Positions 43,533 to 54,148 are shown, numbered from the stretch's first letter. The stretch is DNA of 64,000 nt from Paenibacillus sp. R14(2021) (GCF_019431355.1 NZ_CP080269.1:3926001-3990000); one strand, 5' to 3'. Translations and numbers: made by a program. Notes: generated from the letters alone by a model not told the origin.

Positions 43533-44708
43533 TTAGCTGTAATGTCGATTAATTTCTTTCACCGCTCCAACGAATGTCTCTACCTCGTCAGCCGTCGAAA
43601 AGCATCCCACACTTGCACGTATTGCACCGGTTTCTAATGTCCCTGCTGTGCCATGAGCAAGCGGCGTACAATGAAACCCTGTTCGAACCGCTATGTTGTA
43701 ATGCTGGTCCAAAATAAATCCAATTTCCGAGGGATCTGCCCCCGGGATTACGAATGAAACGATACCGGTTCGCGGACGTCCAAGTGCTGGCCCAAGTATA
43801 CGAATATCATTCACTTCAAGTAATCCCTGCATCATCTGCTGCGTCAGCGCCCATTCTTTAGTATGGATGTTTCGGACGGTCTCATGCAATACATGCTGAA
43901 CGCCCGCTTTTAATCCACTAATTCCCGCCGTATTGTGTGTTCCCGCTTCGAAGCGGTCCGGTCGCACCGCAGGCTGCTCGATTGCCTCCGATTGACTGCC
44001 CGTCCCACCGTGCATTAGCGGCTCCAAATCAACGTCTGGGTGTATGTATAGTCCGCCTGTCCCCTGCGGCCCTAGAAGCCCTTTGTGGCCGGGAAACGCG
44101 AGCAAATCAATCCCCATCGCCTCTACGTCTATATCCAGTAGGCCTGCCGTCTGTGCAGCATCCACCAGCAGCTTAATTCCTCTTCGACGCGTCATTTCAC
44201 CTATTGCTTCAACCGGTAGTATAGAACCTAATAAATTCGAGCTGTGGTTAACTACGACCAGCTTCGTATTCGGTTGAATAGCAGCTTCCACCTGTTCCGC
44301 TTCTAACTCCCCGGCTTCATTAGGCTCAACATAGGTTACGTCAATAACGCCCAGCCTCTTCAAATACTCAAGCGGCCTTCGGACTGAATTATGTTCTACG
44401 GCAGTCGCTATTACGTGATCCCCCGGCTTCGCAAACCCCTTAATTGCCGTATTCAATGCCATCGTTGTATTAAGCCCGAAAGCAATGTCGTTTGGATTAC
44501 TGATCCGGAACAACTTGGCAAGTGATTTACGCGTGTCAAACAATATACGGCTCGCTCGCATAGCCATTGCGTGACTTCCTCTTCCCGGATTTGCTCCATC
44601 ATGCTCCATGGCATCCTTTACCGCTTCGATTACCGCGGCCGGCTTGGGCCAAGATGTCGCCGCATGATCGAGATAAATAAATGGCTTCTCATGTTCTTGC
44701 TGCCGCAT
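43533..44708 (-). CDS. Class V aminotransferase (cysteine desulfurase family)
   Basis: This 391-residue PLP enzyme starts MRQQEHEKPFIYLDHAATSWPKP. GLNTTMALNTAIKG (cofactor phosphate), VVVNHSSNLLGSILPVEAIG, LLVDAAQTAG (Asp on the pyridine) and FPGHKGLLGPQGTGGLY (Schiff-base Lys) are visible. Near the C-terminus TGFHCTPLAHGT holds a Cys in the position of the desulfurase active site. Family members provide sulfur or act on cysteine analogues, and the substrate is open. The ATG at 44708 fits the family start; the frame extends far upstream with no ribosome site. Confidence 0.88.
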   Translation of the reverse strand: MRQQEHEKPFIYLDHAATSWPKPAAVIEAVKDAMEHDGANPGRGSHAMAMRASRILFDTRKSLAKLFRISNPNDIAFGLNTTMALNTAIKGFAKPGDHVIATAVEHNSVRRPLEYLKRLGVIDVTYVEPNEAGELEAEQVEAAIQPNTKLVVVNHSSNLLGSILPVEAIGEMTRRRGIKLLVDAAQTAGLLDIDVEAMGIDLLAFPGHKGLLGPQGTGGLYIHPDVDLEPLMHGGTGSQSEAIEQPAVRPDRFEAGTHNTAGISGLKAGVQHVLHETVRNIHTKEWALTQQMMQGLLEVNDIRILGPALGRPRTGIVSFVIPGADPSEIGFILDQHYNIAVRTGFHCTPLAHGTAGTLETGAIRASVGCFSTADEVETFVGAVKEINRHYS

Positions 44709-44823
44709 CCCATTCCGCCCCCTTCTGCTTAATCCTAACAATAGCATACTTGATTGGCAGTCGTGCTTCAAACATCGCCAAATCAAGTATGCTATATAAG
44801 AGGTAACATCTATGCGTGTTCCT

Positions 44824-45675
44824 TTATGATAATTGCTGCAGCAGCTCAAGCAGCCGCTCCAGATCTTGTTTATTGTAGTACAGCAATTCTATTCGTCCTT
44901 TATCCTTCTGTTGTTTAATCTTGACGGTCGTCTTGAATTGTTCTCGGAGCGTTTCCTCTATCTCGTCGATATACGGATCCTTTTTCTTCGAAACCGGTTC
45001 CTTCGCTTTATCAACGAGAGGTTGATCCAAGTTTTTAATTGCTTCCTCTAACTGCCTGACACTCCACTCATTAGCAATGGTCAGTTCAGCCAATTCCTTC
45101 TTACGCTTCTCTTCTTTCACCCCTACAATCGCCCTTGCATGTCCCATCGATAATGTTCCACGTGAAACATTTTCCTTGATCTGTTCGGGCAGTGAAAGCA
45201 GACGAAGGAAGTTCGCGATATGCGAGCGGGACTTCCCTACCTTCATTGACAACTCTTCCTGAGTAAGATCGAATTTGTCCATCAACGCTTGATAAGCCAA
45301 AGAAAGCTCGATCGCATTGAGATCTTCACGCTGGAGGTTTTCAATGAGAGCAATCTCCATCACTTGTTGATCGGAAAAGTTGCGAACGACTGCAGGGATC
45401 GTAGCATTTCCACATAGCTGTGAGGCACGGAACCGGCGTTCACCAGCAATGATTTCATACCCTTTTAGAACAGTGCGTACGATGATCGGCTGAATGACAC
45501 CATGCTGCTTGATCGACTCCGCCAGTTCTTTAATCGCATCATCATCAAAGGTTTTACGCGGTTGATACGGATTCGGTCTTAATTGGGTAAGCTGTACTTC
45601 AACCACTTTATCGTCTTCACTGACAGAAAGTGATGGAATAAGCGCATCAAGTCCTCTACCTAGCCGCTTGCTCAT
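44824..45675 (-). CDS. parB: Chromosome partitioning protein ParB (Spo0J)
   Basis: This 283-residue protein starts MSKRLGRGLDALIPSLS and has the ParB/Spo0J signature VQLTQLRPNPYQPRKTFDDDAIKELAESIKQHG. It carries the CTP-binding box GERRFRASQLCG and a helix-turn-helix (TQEELSMKVGKSRSHIANFLRLL). It loads on parS, spreads and recruits SMC. The first 20 bases overlap the parA end. A perfect parS lies inside the gene at 45154-45169, as in B. subtilis spo0J. Confidence 0.96.
   Translation of the reverse strand: MSKRLGRGLDALIPSLSVSEDDKVVEVQLTQLRPNPYQPRKTFDDDAIKELAESIKQHGVIQPIIVRTVLKGYEIIAGERRFRASQLCGNATIPAVVRNFSDQQVMEIALIENLQREDLNAIELSLAYQALMDKFDLTQEELSMKVGKSRSHIANFLRLLSLPEQIKENVSRGTLSMGHARAIVGVKEEKRKKELAELTIANEWSVRQLEEAIKNLDQPLVDKAKEPVSKKKDPYIDEIEETLREQFKTTVKIKQQKDKGRIELLYYNKQDLERLLELLQQLS
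45154..45169. promoter_or_regulatory. parS centromere site inside parB
   Basis: TGTTCCACGTGAAACA is a perfect 16-base match to the bacterial parS palindrome. Confidence 0.95.
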
Positions 45676-46429
45676 ACATAATCACTTCCTTCGCGAGTTC
45701 AAGGTACACCTCTGCTCCTTTGGATCTTGGATCATACGTAATGATAGATTGTCCATGCGAAGGGGCTTCGCTCAAACGAACGTTCCGCGGAATAATCGTT
45801 TGGTAAACCTTCTGCTGGAAATACTTCTTCACTTCTTCAATGACCTGGATGCCCAGGTTCGTACGTGCATCAAACATCGTAAGAAGAACACCTTCAATTT
45901 GAAGCGAAGTGTTCAGATGCTTTTGCACGAGGCGTACTGTATTTAAGAGCTGGCTAAGTCCTTCCAGCGCGTAATATTCACATTGAATCGGGATTATGAC
46001 AGAATCAGAAGCCGTTAATGAATTGATCGTAAGAATGCCTAACGAAGGCGGGCAATCAATAAGAATATAATCATACTGATTTTTGACAAGCGACAGCGAC
46101 TTCTTCAAACGCTGCTCACGGGATATGGTTGGCACCAGTTCAATTTCGGCGCCTGCCAGCTGAATCGTTGCCGGGATAATATTTAATCCCTCAATATTCG
46201 TTGCGCAGGTAGCTTCATTAGGATGCACATCATTAATAAGCACATCATAAATACAATGCGCTACATCCGCTTTATTGATTCCAATCCCGCTCGTTGTATT
46301 GCCTTGGGGATCAATATCAACAAGCAGTACCTTTTTACCCAGCGAAGCCAAACATGCACCCAGATTGACAGACGTGGTCGTTTTTCCGACACCGCCCTTC
46401 TGGTTCGTTATTGCTATCGTTTTAGACAA
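45656..46429 (-). CDS. parA: Chromosome partitioning ATPase ParA (Soj)
   Basis: This is a 257-residue deviant-Walker ATPase with KTIAITNQKGGVGKTTTSVNLG at the N-terminus, VLLVDIDPQGNTTSG, ILIDCPPSLGILT and LLTMFDARTNLGIQVIEEV. It acts with ParB in origin segregation and modulates DnaA. The start is most likely TTG at 46429, placed correctly after GAGGTGA and in register with B. subtilis Soj (MGKIIAITNQKG). A GTG at 46438 is too near the ribosome site. Confidence 0.96.
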   Translation of the reverse strand: MSKTIAITNQKGGVGKTTTSVNLGACLASLGKKVLLVDIDPQGNTTSGIGINKADVAHCIYDVLINDVHPNEATCATNIEGLNIIPATIQLAGAEIELVPTISREQRLKKSLSLVKNQYDYILIDCPPSLGILTINSLTASDSVIIPIQCEYYALEGLSQLLNTVRLVQKHLNTSLQIEGVLLTMFDARTNLGIQVIEEVKKYFQQKVYQTIIPRNVRLSEAPSHGQSIITYDPRSKGAEVYLELAKEVIMYEQAAR

Positions 46430-46526
46430 ACCGTTCACCTCTATGCTGATTACTTATTGATGCCATCTACCGAGCAATATGAAACTATGAATCTCGTGTA
46501 TACTACTGTAATTATTATTTCATAAT

Positions 46527-46566
46527 GAAAAAACGACGATGCCGTCCTTGTTCTGGACGGCTGTCG
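46527..46566 (-). terminator. Terminator after noc
   Basis: On the minus strand CGACAGCCGTCC pairs with GGACGGCATCGTCG (small bulge) around a seven-base loop and runs into six T. It begins ten bases past the noc stop, so noc and parA are separate transcripts. Confidence 0.8.
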
Positions 46567-46576
46567 ACACTGCTAT

Positions 46577-47398
46577 TTAACGTTTCGGAATCTTGATGAC
46601 GATTTCATAATGATCATCGTAATCCTGTTCGTTTGTCTTAATTTGAAGTCCTGACCCTGACACCATATCAATCGACTGGCGTATGGTGTTCAATGCCAAG
46701 CGAACGTCTTTCGTAAATGAAATCCGTTTCGACTTCTTTGTTTTGACGGCTTCCTTATAGAAAGCTACTCGGGCTTCCGTTTGTTTCACGTTAAGCTCTT
46801 TAGTCATAATATCGTCCAGCACTTTGAGTTGCAACTCTTCCGTATCCAGAGAAAGCAGCGCTCTTGCATGACGCTCCGTTATCTTGCGTTCCATGAGCGC
46901 ATTTTTGACGGTTTCACCTAGTCCCAACAATCTGATCTTATTGGCTATCGTTGATTGGCTCTTCCCCAGTCGCTGCGCCAAGCTTTCCTGCGTCAAGTTA
47001 TGCAGATCTATCAACTTCTGATAGGCAACCGCTTCCTCAATCGAAGTTAAGCCTTCTCGCTGCAAATTCTCGATCAATGCAATTGAAGCAGCCTGGGAAT
47101 CATTAAATTCCCGGATAATAGCAGGAATCGTTTCAAGCCCCAGCTTCTTTACTGCACGATATCGGCGTTCACCTGCGATAATCTCATATCTGCCGTTGCG
47201 AAGTCGAACTACGATGGGTTGAATGACCCCATGTGTTCGAATCGTTTGACTCAGCTCATCGATACGATCATCGTCAAAAACAGTACGCGGCTGGTAGGGA
47301 CTTGTATCCACCTCACCGAGCGGAAGTTGTTTGACTTCATCTTGGTTTAGATTCTTTTGATCGCCTAAACCAAATAAACGTGAGAATTGTTCTTTCAT
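46577..47398 (-). CDS. noc: Nucleoid occlusion protein Noc
   Basis: This 273-residue ParB paralogue starts [16 protein letters not shown], like Noc of B. subtilis. The ATG at 47398 was chosen on this similarity; the frame reaches 47446. [25 protein letters not shown], the CTP box [12 protein letters not shown] and the [26 protein letters not shown] are present. Noc binds dispersed sites and blocks division over the nucleoid. A perfect parS lies 120 bases upstream. Confidence 0.94.
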   Translation of the reverse strand: MKEQFSRLFGLGDQKNLNQDEVKQLPLGEVDTSPYQPRTVFDDDRIDELSQTIRTHGVIQPIVVRLRNGRYEIIAGERRYRAVKKLGLETIPAIIREFNDSQAASIALIENLQREGLTSIEEAVAYQKLIDLHNLTQESLAQRLGKSQSTIANKIRLLGLGETVKNALMERKITERHARALLSLDTEELQLKVLDDIMTKELNVKQTEARVAFYKEAVKTKKSKRISFTKDVRLALNTIRQSIDMVSGSGLQIKTNEQDYDDHYEIVIKIPKR

Positions 47399-47518
47399 AG
47401 CGTCAACATACCACCCGATTTCAAAGTGCCGAGTAACGTCGTTCATATATCATTCGTCGGCTGTAAGTTGATTTCCTGCTTGACACAGCGAGATTCTAAA
47501 CAAAAGTCGCCACGATAA

Positions 47519-47534
47519 TGTTCCACGTGAAACA
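47519..47534. promoter_or_regulatory. parS centromere site between noc and rsmG
   Basis: TGTTCCACGTGAAACA is the second perfect parS in the window, 27 bases downstream of the rsmG stop and upstream of noc. Confidence 0.95.
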
Positions 47535-47560
47535 ATTTGCAATTATTCCCTACAGCTCAT

Positions 47561-48283
47561 CTATACGATTGGCTGCTTTAACGGTAGGCCTGCTTTTCTT
47601 GGGTACTTAGCAGGTGTATCGGCAAGCTTGTCTATCACAATGATATGACGGTCAGATTGTTCAAAGGGCAGCTTCAGATGATGAACCTTCGTTAGCTTCG
47701 CACGCAGCTCCGATAAACTCCGCTTTGCTTCTGCCGTTTCCTCTGCGGGATCAGAGCCCTTCATAGCGATAAACACGCCGCCTTTCCTGACAAAAGGAAG
47801 ACACAACTCATTTAATCCGCTAAGTCTTGCAACCGCTCTAGCCGTTACCACATCATACGCATCCCGATGAGCAGGCAACCGCCCGATATCTTCCGCACGA
47901 CCGTGAACGCAAGCAACATGCTGGAAACCAAGCTCCTGTACAACATGCTCAAGAAATTGAATGCGTTTGTTGAGAGAATCAACAATGGTCACGCGTAGAT
48001 GAGGGAAGCAGATTTTGAGCGGAATACTTGGGAAGCCAGCTCCCGATCCAATATCGGCAACAGCTGATACATCACTCATGTTCATAAAAAAAGAAAGGGT
48101 CACGGAATCATAAAAATGTTTCTCATAAACCGCTTCCCTCTCCGTAATGCCAGTCAAATTCATCTTCTCGTTCCATTCCACGAGCAGCGCATAATAGGAT
48201 TGAAACTGTTGAAGCTGAAGCGGCGATATTGCCACTCCATGCTCCTCCAGCAATTGTACAAACCACGTCTCAGTCGAATTCAT
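47561..48283 (-). CDS. rsmG: 16S rRNA (guanine527-N7)-methyltransferase
   Basis: This is a 240-residue protein. NLTGITEREAVYEKHFYDSV is the RsmG signature, and VADIGSGAGFPSIPLKICFP (about residues 72-91) is the SAM-binding motif. VTARAVARLSGLNELCLPF is also conserved. It methylates G527 in 16S rRNA. It is directly downstream of mnmG (stop and start separated by two bases). Confidence 0.95.
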   Translation of the reverse strand: MNSTETWFVQLLEEHGVAISPLQLQQFQSYYALLVEWNEKMNLTGITEREAVYEKHFYDSVTLSFFMNMSDVSAVADIGSGAGFPSIPLKICFPHLRVTIVDSLNKRIQFLEHVVQELGFQHVACVHGRAEDIGRLPAHRDAYDVVTARAVARLSGLNELCLPFVRKGGVFIAMKGSDPAEETAEAKRSLSELRAKLTKVHHLKLPFEQSDRHIIVIDKLADTPAKYPRKAGLPLKQPIV

Positions 48284-48285
48284 GT

Positions 48286-50175
48286 TTACCCCCGTGCTGC
48301 GACAACCTTATTGTAATGTTCCAAATAGACAAGCAGAATGGAAATATCAGCAGGCGTTACGCCGCCGATCCTCGATGCCTGACCGATAGATAACGGACGA
48401 ATCGTGGACAGGTTTTGCTTAGCTTCCTTGGACAGGTTGGTGACAACCATATAATCAATATCGTCAGGAATCCGCTTCTTCTCCATCTTCGCCATCCGCT
48501 CTACCTGCAGCTGCTGCTTCTCGATATAACCTGCATACTTGATCTGAATTTCAACTTGTTCCTTCATATCCTCGGTAAGCTGTTCCTCAGAAGGAGACAA
48601 TCGCTCAATCATGTCATACGTGATTTCAGGACGACGCAGTAAGGATAACGCATCCGTCGTCTGCTGGATAAGGGCTGTTCCGACTTCTTCCATCATGACA
48701 AGCGTTGCTTCATCAGGTTTAACCTTCACCGTTTTGAGCCGTTCGATCTCCTGCTCCACCATCATTTTCTTCGTCGTAAACTTATTGTACCTCGCTTCTG
48801 AAATCAGACCGATTTCATGCCCGATTGGCGTTAGACGCAGATCCGCATTATCATGCCGCAGAAGGAGTCGATATTCCGCACGGGACGTCAACAGACGATA
48901 AGGCTCCGTTGTTCCTTTCGTAACCAAATCGTCGATAAGAACGCCGATATAGCCTTGGGACCGCTCAACGATAACCGGCTGCTTCTCCTGTGCTTTCCGA
49001 GCCGCATTAATGCCGGCCATAATTCCTTGACCTGCTGCTTCCTCATAACCGGATGTACCATTAATTTGACCAGCTGTGAACAGTCCTGGAACAAGCTTCG
49101 TTTCAAGCGAAGGCCAGAGCTGCGTCGGAACGACGGCATCGTATTCAATAGCGTAGCCTGTACGCATCATCTCAACATTTTCCAAACCTGGAATAGAACG
49201 CAAGATGCTTAATTGCACGTCTTCCGGCATGCTGGTCGACAGCCCTTGGACGTAGTATTCGGATGTGTTCTTGCCTTCCGGCTCTAGGAAGATCTGATGC
49301 TTCGGTTTATCCGCAAAACGGACGATTTTATCTTCGATGGATGGACAGTACTTTGGCCCTGTTCCCTCAATCGCTCCTGAGAACATTGGTGCACGATGCA
49401 AATTGTCGTTGATGATCCGGTGCGTTTCCTCCGACGTATACGTCAGCCAGCACGGCAGCTGTTCATTGTCGGAGTATTCCGTCTCGTAGGAGAAGAATTT
49501 AGGCTTCTCATCACCAGGTTGAATTTCAGTTTTGGAGAAATCGATGGTGTCGCCGTGCACGCGCGGCGGCGTTCCGGTTTTGAACCGTACCAGTTCAAGT
49601 CCTAATGCACGCAGGCTTTCCGACAGCTTAATCGAAGGCTGCTGGTTATTCGGCCCGCTCTCATACATTAATTCACCCATAATGACTTTCCCGCGCAAGT
49701 AGGTGCCCGTCGTCACAACGATCGATTTAGCCCGGTACTCCGCCCCTGTCTTCGTCACAATGCCTACGCAGACGCCATCCTCAATGATGAGATCCTCCGC
49801 CATACCTTGGCGAAGTGTCAAATGGTCCGTCTCCTCGATCGTTTGCTTCATGAAATGCTGATATAAGAATTTATCGGCTTGCGCGCGAAGTGCATGAACA
49901 GCTGGACCCTTTCCTGTGTTCAGCATCCTCATTTGAATAAATGTCTTATCGATATTGCGGCCCATTTCACCGCCGAGCGCATCAATTTCACGAACGACAT
50001 GTCCTTTCGCAGGACCGCCAATCGATGGATTGCATGGCATAAACGCCACCATATCCAGATTGATTGTGAGCAGCAGCGTCTCGCACCCCATCCGCGCAGA
50101 AGCCAGTGCAGCTTCACAGCCTGCATGCCCTGCACCTACAACAATAACGTCAAATTCACCTGCATGATATCCCAT
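48286..50175 (-). CDS. mnmG: tRNA uridine-5-carboxymethylaminomethyl modification enzyme MnmG (GidA)
   Basis: This 629-residue FAD enzyme starts [28 protein letters not shown] (dinucleotide-binding loop). [24 protein letters not shown] is the GidA family stretch, and [20 protein letters not shown] is the second signature. It works with MnmE to place cmnm5 on wobble U34. The ATG at 50175 follows AAGGAGGG; the frame is open 33 bases further into the mnmE end. Confidence 0.96.
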   Translation of the reverse strand: MGYHAGEFDVIVVGAGHAGCEAALASARMGCETLLLTINLDMVAFMPCNPSIGGPAKGHVVREIDALGGEMGRNIDKTFIQMRMLNTGKGPAVHALRAQADKFLYQHFMKQTIEETDHLTLRQGMAEDLIIEDGVCVGIVTKTGAEYRAKSIVVTTGTYLRGKVIMGELMYESGPNNQQPSIKLSESLRALGLELVRFKTGTPPRVHGDTIDFSKTEIQPGDEKPKFFSYETEYSDNEQLPCWLTYTSEETHRIINDNLHRAPMFSGAIEGTGPKYCPSIEDKIVRFADKPKHQIFLEPEGKNTSEYYVQGLSTSMPEDVQLSILRSIPGLENVEMMRTGYAIEYDAVVPTQLWPSLETKLVPGLFTAGQINGTSGYEEAAGQGIMAGINAARKAQEKQPVIVERSQGYIGVLIDDLVTKGTTEPYRLLTSRAEYRLLLRHDNADLRLTPIGHEIGLISEARYNKFTTKKMMVEQEIERLKTVKVKPDEATLVMMEEVGTALIQQTTDALSLLRRPEITYDMIERLSPSEEQLTEDMKEQVEIQIKYAGYIEKQQLQVERMAKMEKKRIPDDIDYMVVTNLSKEAKQNLSTIRPLSIGQASRIGGVTPADISILLVYLEHYNKVVAARG

Positions 50176-50207
50176 ATCCTTATCCCTCCTTGCCTCAAAG
50201 ACAATCA

Positions 50208-51590
50208 TTATTTACCTAAACAAAACTGAGAGAAAATTTGATCAATAAGCGACTCAGCTACCGAATCTCCTATCAATTCACCCAACTGCTCCCATGCGGT
50301 TCGCACATCAATTTGCACAATATCAATCGGAATGCCCATCGCGGTAGCTTCAATCGCATCAATGAGCGATTGACGAGCATGATTCAATAACGTAATATGT
50401 CGAACATTGCTGACGTAAGTCAAATCAGCCGATTCCAGCTCACCGTTAAAAAACATCCGGCTAATGACGTTCTCCAGCTCATCCAGCCCCTGCTCCTTCA
50501 GAACAGACAATCGAACGATTGCCTCTTGAGGGAACCATTCCTCTACCTCTGAGGTCTCCAGCACAATCGGCAGATCCGTCTTGTTCAGCAGCACGACAAC
50601 CTGTCGGCTGCGCAGCTGCTCCATCAGCTGGCGATCATCGGGATGAAGCGGCTCGTTGGCGTTTAGCACGAATAGAATGAGATCCGCTTCCTCAAGCGCT
50701 GTACGGGATCGTTCCACGCCAATCCGCTCCACCACGTCGGCCGTCTCGCGAATCCCCGCGGTATCCAACAGGCGCAGCGGAATACCGCCGAGCGTAATAT
50801 ACTCTTCAATGACATCCCGTGTTGTGCCCGGAATATCCGTTACAATTGCTTTGTTCTCCTGTACAAGCGCGTTCAGCAGCGAAGACTTGCCGACGTTCGG
50901 ACGTCCAACAATAGCAGTTACAATGCCTTCACGTAATATCTTGCCTTCTGCAGCCGTTTTTAACAACCGCTCGATTTCCTGGCAGGCTTCTCCGCAGCGC
51001 TCGCGAATATAAGCGCTCGTCATGGATTCCACATCATGCTCCGGATAGTCAATATTGACCTCGATATGCGCAAGCAGTTCTATCAACCCATGGCGTAGTA
51101 CCTTTACCTTTTTGGAAAGCGTGCCTTCCGCCTGCTTCAGCGCCACTGAGAACGCCCGATCCGACTTAGATCGGATCAGATCAATAACCGCCTCTGCCTG
51201 CGTAAGATCAATTCGTCCATTAAGGAAAGCGCGCTTCGTAAACTCGCCCGGCTCCGCTAATCGAATCTCTCCAGCACGCAGCAGAAGCTCCAGTACGCGC
51301 TTGACAGCGATAACGCCGCCATGCGTGCTAAGCTCGACAACATCCTCCGCCGTGAATGACCGAGGCCCCCTCATAATCGTTAGCAGAATTTCTTCTATCG
51401 TTTCACCATTGGCCGGATCGACAATATGACCATAATGGATGGTATGCGAATCCACTTCGGTAATATCCGTTTTGGAACGGAAATATCCTGCACATACGGC
51501 AACAGCCTCGGGTCCGCTGACCCGTATAATGGCAATGCCGCCCTCTCCGACAGCTGTCGAAATGGCGGCAATCGTGTCTTTAATCATCAT
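50208..51590 (-). CDS. mnmE: tRNA modification GTPase MnmE (TrmE)
   Basis: This is a 460-residue protein. The N-terminal formyl-THF-binding domain ([22 protein letters not shown]) comes first. The inserted G domain has [30 protein letters not shown] and NKTD. The C-terminal FCLGK is the conserved Cys-x-Gly-Lys. It is the partner of MnmG. The frame extends to 51650, but AAGAGGG precedes the double ATG at 51590/51587. Confidence 0.96.
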   Translation of the reverse strand: MMIKDTIAAISTAVGEGGIAIIRVSGPEAVAVCAGYFRSKTDITEVDSHTIHYGHIVDPANGETIEEILLTIMRGPRSFTAEDVVELSTHGGVIAVKRVLELLLRAGEIRLAEPGEFTKRAFLNGRIDLTQAEAVIDLIRSKSDRAFSVALKQAEGTLSKKVKVLRHGLIELLAHIEVNIDYPEHDVESMTSAYIRERCGEACQEIERLLKTAAEGKILREGIVTAIVGRPNVGKSSLLNALVQENKAIVTDIPGTTRDVIEEYITLGGIPLRLLDTAGIRETADVVERIGVERSRTALEEADLILFVLNANEPLHPDDRQLMEQLRSRQVVVLLNKTDLPIVLETSEVEEWFPQEAIVRLSVLKEQGLDELENVISRMFFNGELESADLTYVSNVRHITLLNHARQSLIDAIEATAMGIPIDIVQIDVRTAWEQLGELIGDSVAESLIDQIFSQFCLGK

Positions 51591-51677
51591 ATCATTTTCC
51601 CTCTTAACCTGATCCGAAATAAAAAATGAGCAATGACCGTTGGAAGCCATTGCTGGAATAGACCCTATGCATCGTTA

Positions 51678-52388
51678 CTACTTCAGTGTAATGACCACGC
51701 GCCGGTTCGGTTCGTCGCCTTTGCTGAAGGTTTTGACTTTCGTGTGGTTTTGGAGCTGCGAATGAATAATCTTTCGCTCGTGAGGCGCCATAGGCTCGAG
51801 TACGACTTCTTTCCGCGTACGGATAACATGGCCCGCCAAGCGATCAGATAAATCTTCAAGCGTCTTACGGCGACGCTCACGAAAATCCTCAGCATCAAGT
51901 ACAATACGCAGATGACTGCTGGAATAACGGTTGGCCACAATGTTGACCAGATATTGCATAGCATCGAGCGTCTGCCCTCGGCGGCCGATCAATAAACCCA
52001 AATCTCCACCGCCGGACAACGCCAGAATCAATCCCTCTTTTGAATCGTGACGAGCAATCGTAATGTCAAGCCCCATTGTTCTTGCCACTTCAATAATGAA
52101 TCGTTCCGTTTCAAGGATGGCATCCTTCGCCTTCGAAGCCGGTTTGTCTGGTGAATCAACTGCGGACTTTACCGCGGGTGCGGGAATAGTCGTAGTGTCT
52201 ATCTTATCCTGTTCCGGTTTAAGAACAAGCTCGACCTTGGCGACTCTGACGCCGATCAGACCAAACAAACCTTTACTTGGCTTTTCCAGGACGGTCACAT
52301 TGACACGATCCGCGGATACCTGCAATTCCGTTAACCCATTTTGTACAGCATCTTCGATCGTTTTACCCGATGCTAGGATTTTCTTCAT
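51678..52388 (-). CDS. jag: RNA-binding protein KhpB/Jag (SpoIIIJ-associated)
   Basis: This 236-residue protein has a Jag N-terminal domain (MKKILASGKTIEDAVQNGLTEL ... EKPSKGLFGLIGVRVAKVEL) and a flexible linker. A KH domain follows (LGLLIGRRGQTLDAMQYLVNIVANR), then an R3H domain (RRKTLEDLSDRLAGHVIRTRKEVVLEPMAPHERKIIH). The ATG overlaps the yidC stop by four bases. Confidence 0.94.
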   Translation of the reverse strand: MKKILASGKTIEDAVQNGLTELQVSADRVNVTVLEKPSKGLFGLIGVRVAKVELVLKPEQDKIDTTTIPAPAVKSAVDSPDKPASKAKDAILETERFIIEVARTMGLDITIARHDSKEGLILALSGGGDLGLLIGRRGQTLDAMQYLVNIVANRYSSSHLRIVLDAEDFRERRRKTLEDLSDRLAGHVIRTRKEVVLEPMAPHERKIIHSQLQNHTKVKTFSKGDEPNRRVVITLK

Positions 52389-53161
52389 TTCGCAGGGACA
52401 CTCTCCTTATCTTTAGGCGATTTGCGTACATAAAGGAAATAGTTTTGCGTAATGGTATACGTGTTACTGAAAATCCAGTACAGCGGAAGAGCCGCCGGGA
52501 ACGAAAGTGCCATGACGAAAATCAAAACCGGGAAAATCAACATGATGCCCTGCATAGCGGCCATCGTCTTTTGCTGAGACTGCATCATCTTGGACTGGAT
52601 AAATGTAGTGATCGCAGCCAGAATCGGCAGGACATACGTATGGTCCTTCTCGCCGAGCTGCAGCCACAGGAATGTATGCTCACGAATGTTTTCATTCATA
52701 TAAATTGAATTGTACAACGCGATGAATACAGGCATCTGCACGAGCAGCGGCAAACAGCCGGCAAGCGGGTTAACCTGGTGCTGCTGAAACAGCTTCATCG
52801 TTTCTTCTTGCTGCTTCTGAGGATTGTCCTTGTGCTTCTCTTTCAATTTTGCGAGCTCCGGCTGCAAAGCCTGCATGGCCTTCGAGCTGCGGTACTGCTT
52901 AATCGTTAGCGGAAGAATCAACGTTCTTACGATGACCACCATTAGCAGAATGGCGATGCCGTATTCACCGTTAAACCACTTTGCGAACGTTTCGAGGCAA
53001 AGTGAGAAATAGTAAACGACGTGCTTCTGCCAGAAGTTGCCGTGCGATAAATCATCCATTGATACCGGGTGAGTAGCCGATGAACAGCCGCTCAAGAAAA
53101 GCATCACAGCAATTAAGGCGATTGCCGTAAACCATGTTCGTTTCGAAATACGGGACAACAT
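52385..53161 (-). CDS. yidC: Membrane protein insertase YidC (SpoIIIJ)
   Basis: This is a 258-residue lipoprotein insertase. Its lipobox signal is MLSRISKRTW ... AVMLFLSGC, with cleavage before Cys. The core has LILPLTIKQYRSSKAMQALQPEL (hydrophilic-groove Arg), NPLAGCLPLLVQMPVFIALYNSI and a C-terminal helix pair. It inserts membrane proteins, and the SpoIIIJ paralogue is needed for sigma-G activation. The ATG at 53161 has AGAGAGGAG upstream. No yidD gene lies between rnpA and yidC. Confidence 0.95.
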   Translation of the reverse strand: MLSRISKRTWFTAIALIAVMLFLSGCSSATHPVSMDDLSHGNFWQKHVVYYFSLCLETFAKWFNGEYGIAILLMVVIVRTLILPLTIKQYRSSKAMQALQPELAKLKEKHKDNPQKQQEETMKLFQQHQVNPLAGCLPLLVQMPVFIALYNSIYMNENIREHTFLWLQLGEKDHTYVLPILAAITTFIQSKMMQSQQKTMAAMQGIMLIFPVLIFVMALSFPAALPLYWIFSNTYTITQNYFLYVRKSPKDKESVPAK

Positions 53162-53299
53162 GTAAAACTCCTCTCTGCGCACCATGAGCGCTGCCTCCGT
53201 GAGGACAAAAGCGCTGCAAAATCATTCACGTAAACTATATCACATTTTATGGCACAAAGAAACAAGCCCCAACCCGCCGGATAAAGCGATTTCACGCTC

Positions 53300-53647
53300 T
53301 CACCGACCGTTCTTCAGGAGCCCAGCCCGCTTCAAAACATGAAGCATGCTTTTCTCTAATTCCTTCAATTCAAGACCGACAGCAGGCTTCCGCACAATGA
53401 CGATTACATCCAGCTGTTCAGCTATGCGATCCTTCTGATGGCGAACAATTTCCTTCACAAGCCGCCTCATCCGGTTGCGAACCACGGCATTGCCGATCTT
53501 CTTGCTGGCCGATACGCCAAGCCGGAAGGGATCCGCTTTATGTTGTCGTGACCAATAAACGACAAACTGGCTGTTAGCGAATGATTTGCCGTTCCGATAG
53601 ATCCGGCTGAAATCTTCGCGTTTACGCAAACGCAGCTTCTTTTGCAC
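53300..53647 (-). CDS. rnpA: Ribonuclease P protein component
   Basis: This 115-residue protein reads LRLRKREDFSRIYRNGKSFANSQFVVYW, then the RNR motif (GNAVVRNRMRRLVKEIVR). It is the protein subunit for tRNA 5' maturation. The start is GTG at 53647, preceded by GGTGAAG; no ATG fits in frame. It lies 131 bases after rpmH, with a hairpin between. Confidence 0.95.
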   Translation of the reverse strand: MQKKLRLRKREDFSRIYRNGKSFANSQFVVYWSRQHKADPFRLGVSASKKIGNAVVRNRMRRLVKEIVRHQKDRIAEQLDVIVIVRKPAVGLELKELEKSMLHVLKRAGLLKNGR

Positions 53648-53746
53648 GGCGCATCTTCACCGAACCTTTATTACGTAGTATGACCGTTAAAACACAAGCT
53701 GAAACGGCGATCGTCGATCTTCGCGGCAATACAACGTTTCAATTCA

Positions 53747-53774
53747 ATAAAAAAAGACCACGTAATGTGGTCTT
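53747..53774 (-). terminator. Hairpin with T-run between rpmH and rnpA
   Basis: AAGACCAC pairs with GTGGTCTT around ATTAC on the minus strand and runs into seven or more T, four bases after the rpmH stop. It is probably a partial terminator that sets a higher rpmH level relative to rnpA. Confidence 0.7.
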
Positions 53775-53778
53775 AAAG

Positions 53779-53913
53779 TTACGCGCTCAGTACTTTTCTT
53801 CCCCGTTTACGGCGGGCGCTAAGCACTTTACGTCCATTTACGGAAGCCATACGTTTACGGAAACCATGAACTTTTTTACGTTTACTAACATTAGGTCTAA
53901 ATGTAGGTCTCAT
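53779..53913 (-). CDS. rpmH: 50S ribosomal protein L34
   Basis: This 44-residue protein ([18 protein letters not shown], then [13 protein letters not shown] and a basic tail ending RKVLSA) is the L34 consensus. AGGAGGTG lies ten bases before the ATG. It is the first gene of the rpmH-rnpA-yidC-jag-mnmE-mnmG-rsmG series reading away from oriC. Confidence 0.97.
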   Translation of the reverse strand: MRPTFRPNVSKRKKVHGFRKRMASVNGRKVLSARRKRGRKVLSA

Positions 53914-54072
53914 TGATCTATGCACCTCCTATCCTTGCTCAATCGCCTTGCGTAACCCTATTTCTTATCGTCTGCACGATTAGCGATCGTCGTGTTTTCC
54001 CTAAGCGTAATGCTGCAAAGTCAAAAAGAAAATAGGACGATGAGCATTCTCCGTGAAAAAACGCCTTTTTCA

Positions 54073-54101
54073 ATTAAACCATGCGGCCAAACAAAAGTCA
54101 A
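54073..54101 (-). promoter_or_regulatory. Promoter of rpmH
   Basis: TTGACT (54101-54096) and TTTAAT (54078-54073) are 17 bases apart on the minus strand, about 160 bases before the rpmH start. Confidence 0.65.
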
Positions 54102-54148
54102 CCGAATAGACCAGAACAAAGGTTGGAGAAATGAATGCGCGCCCTCGT

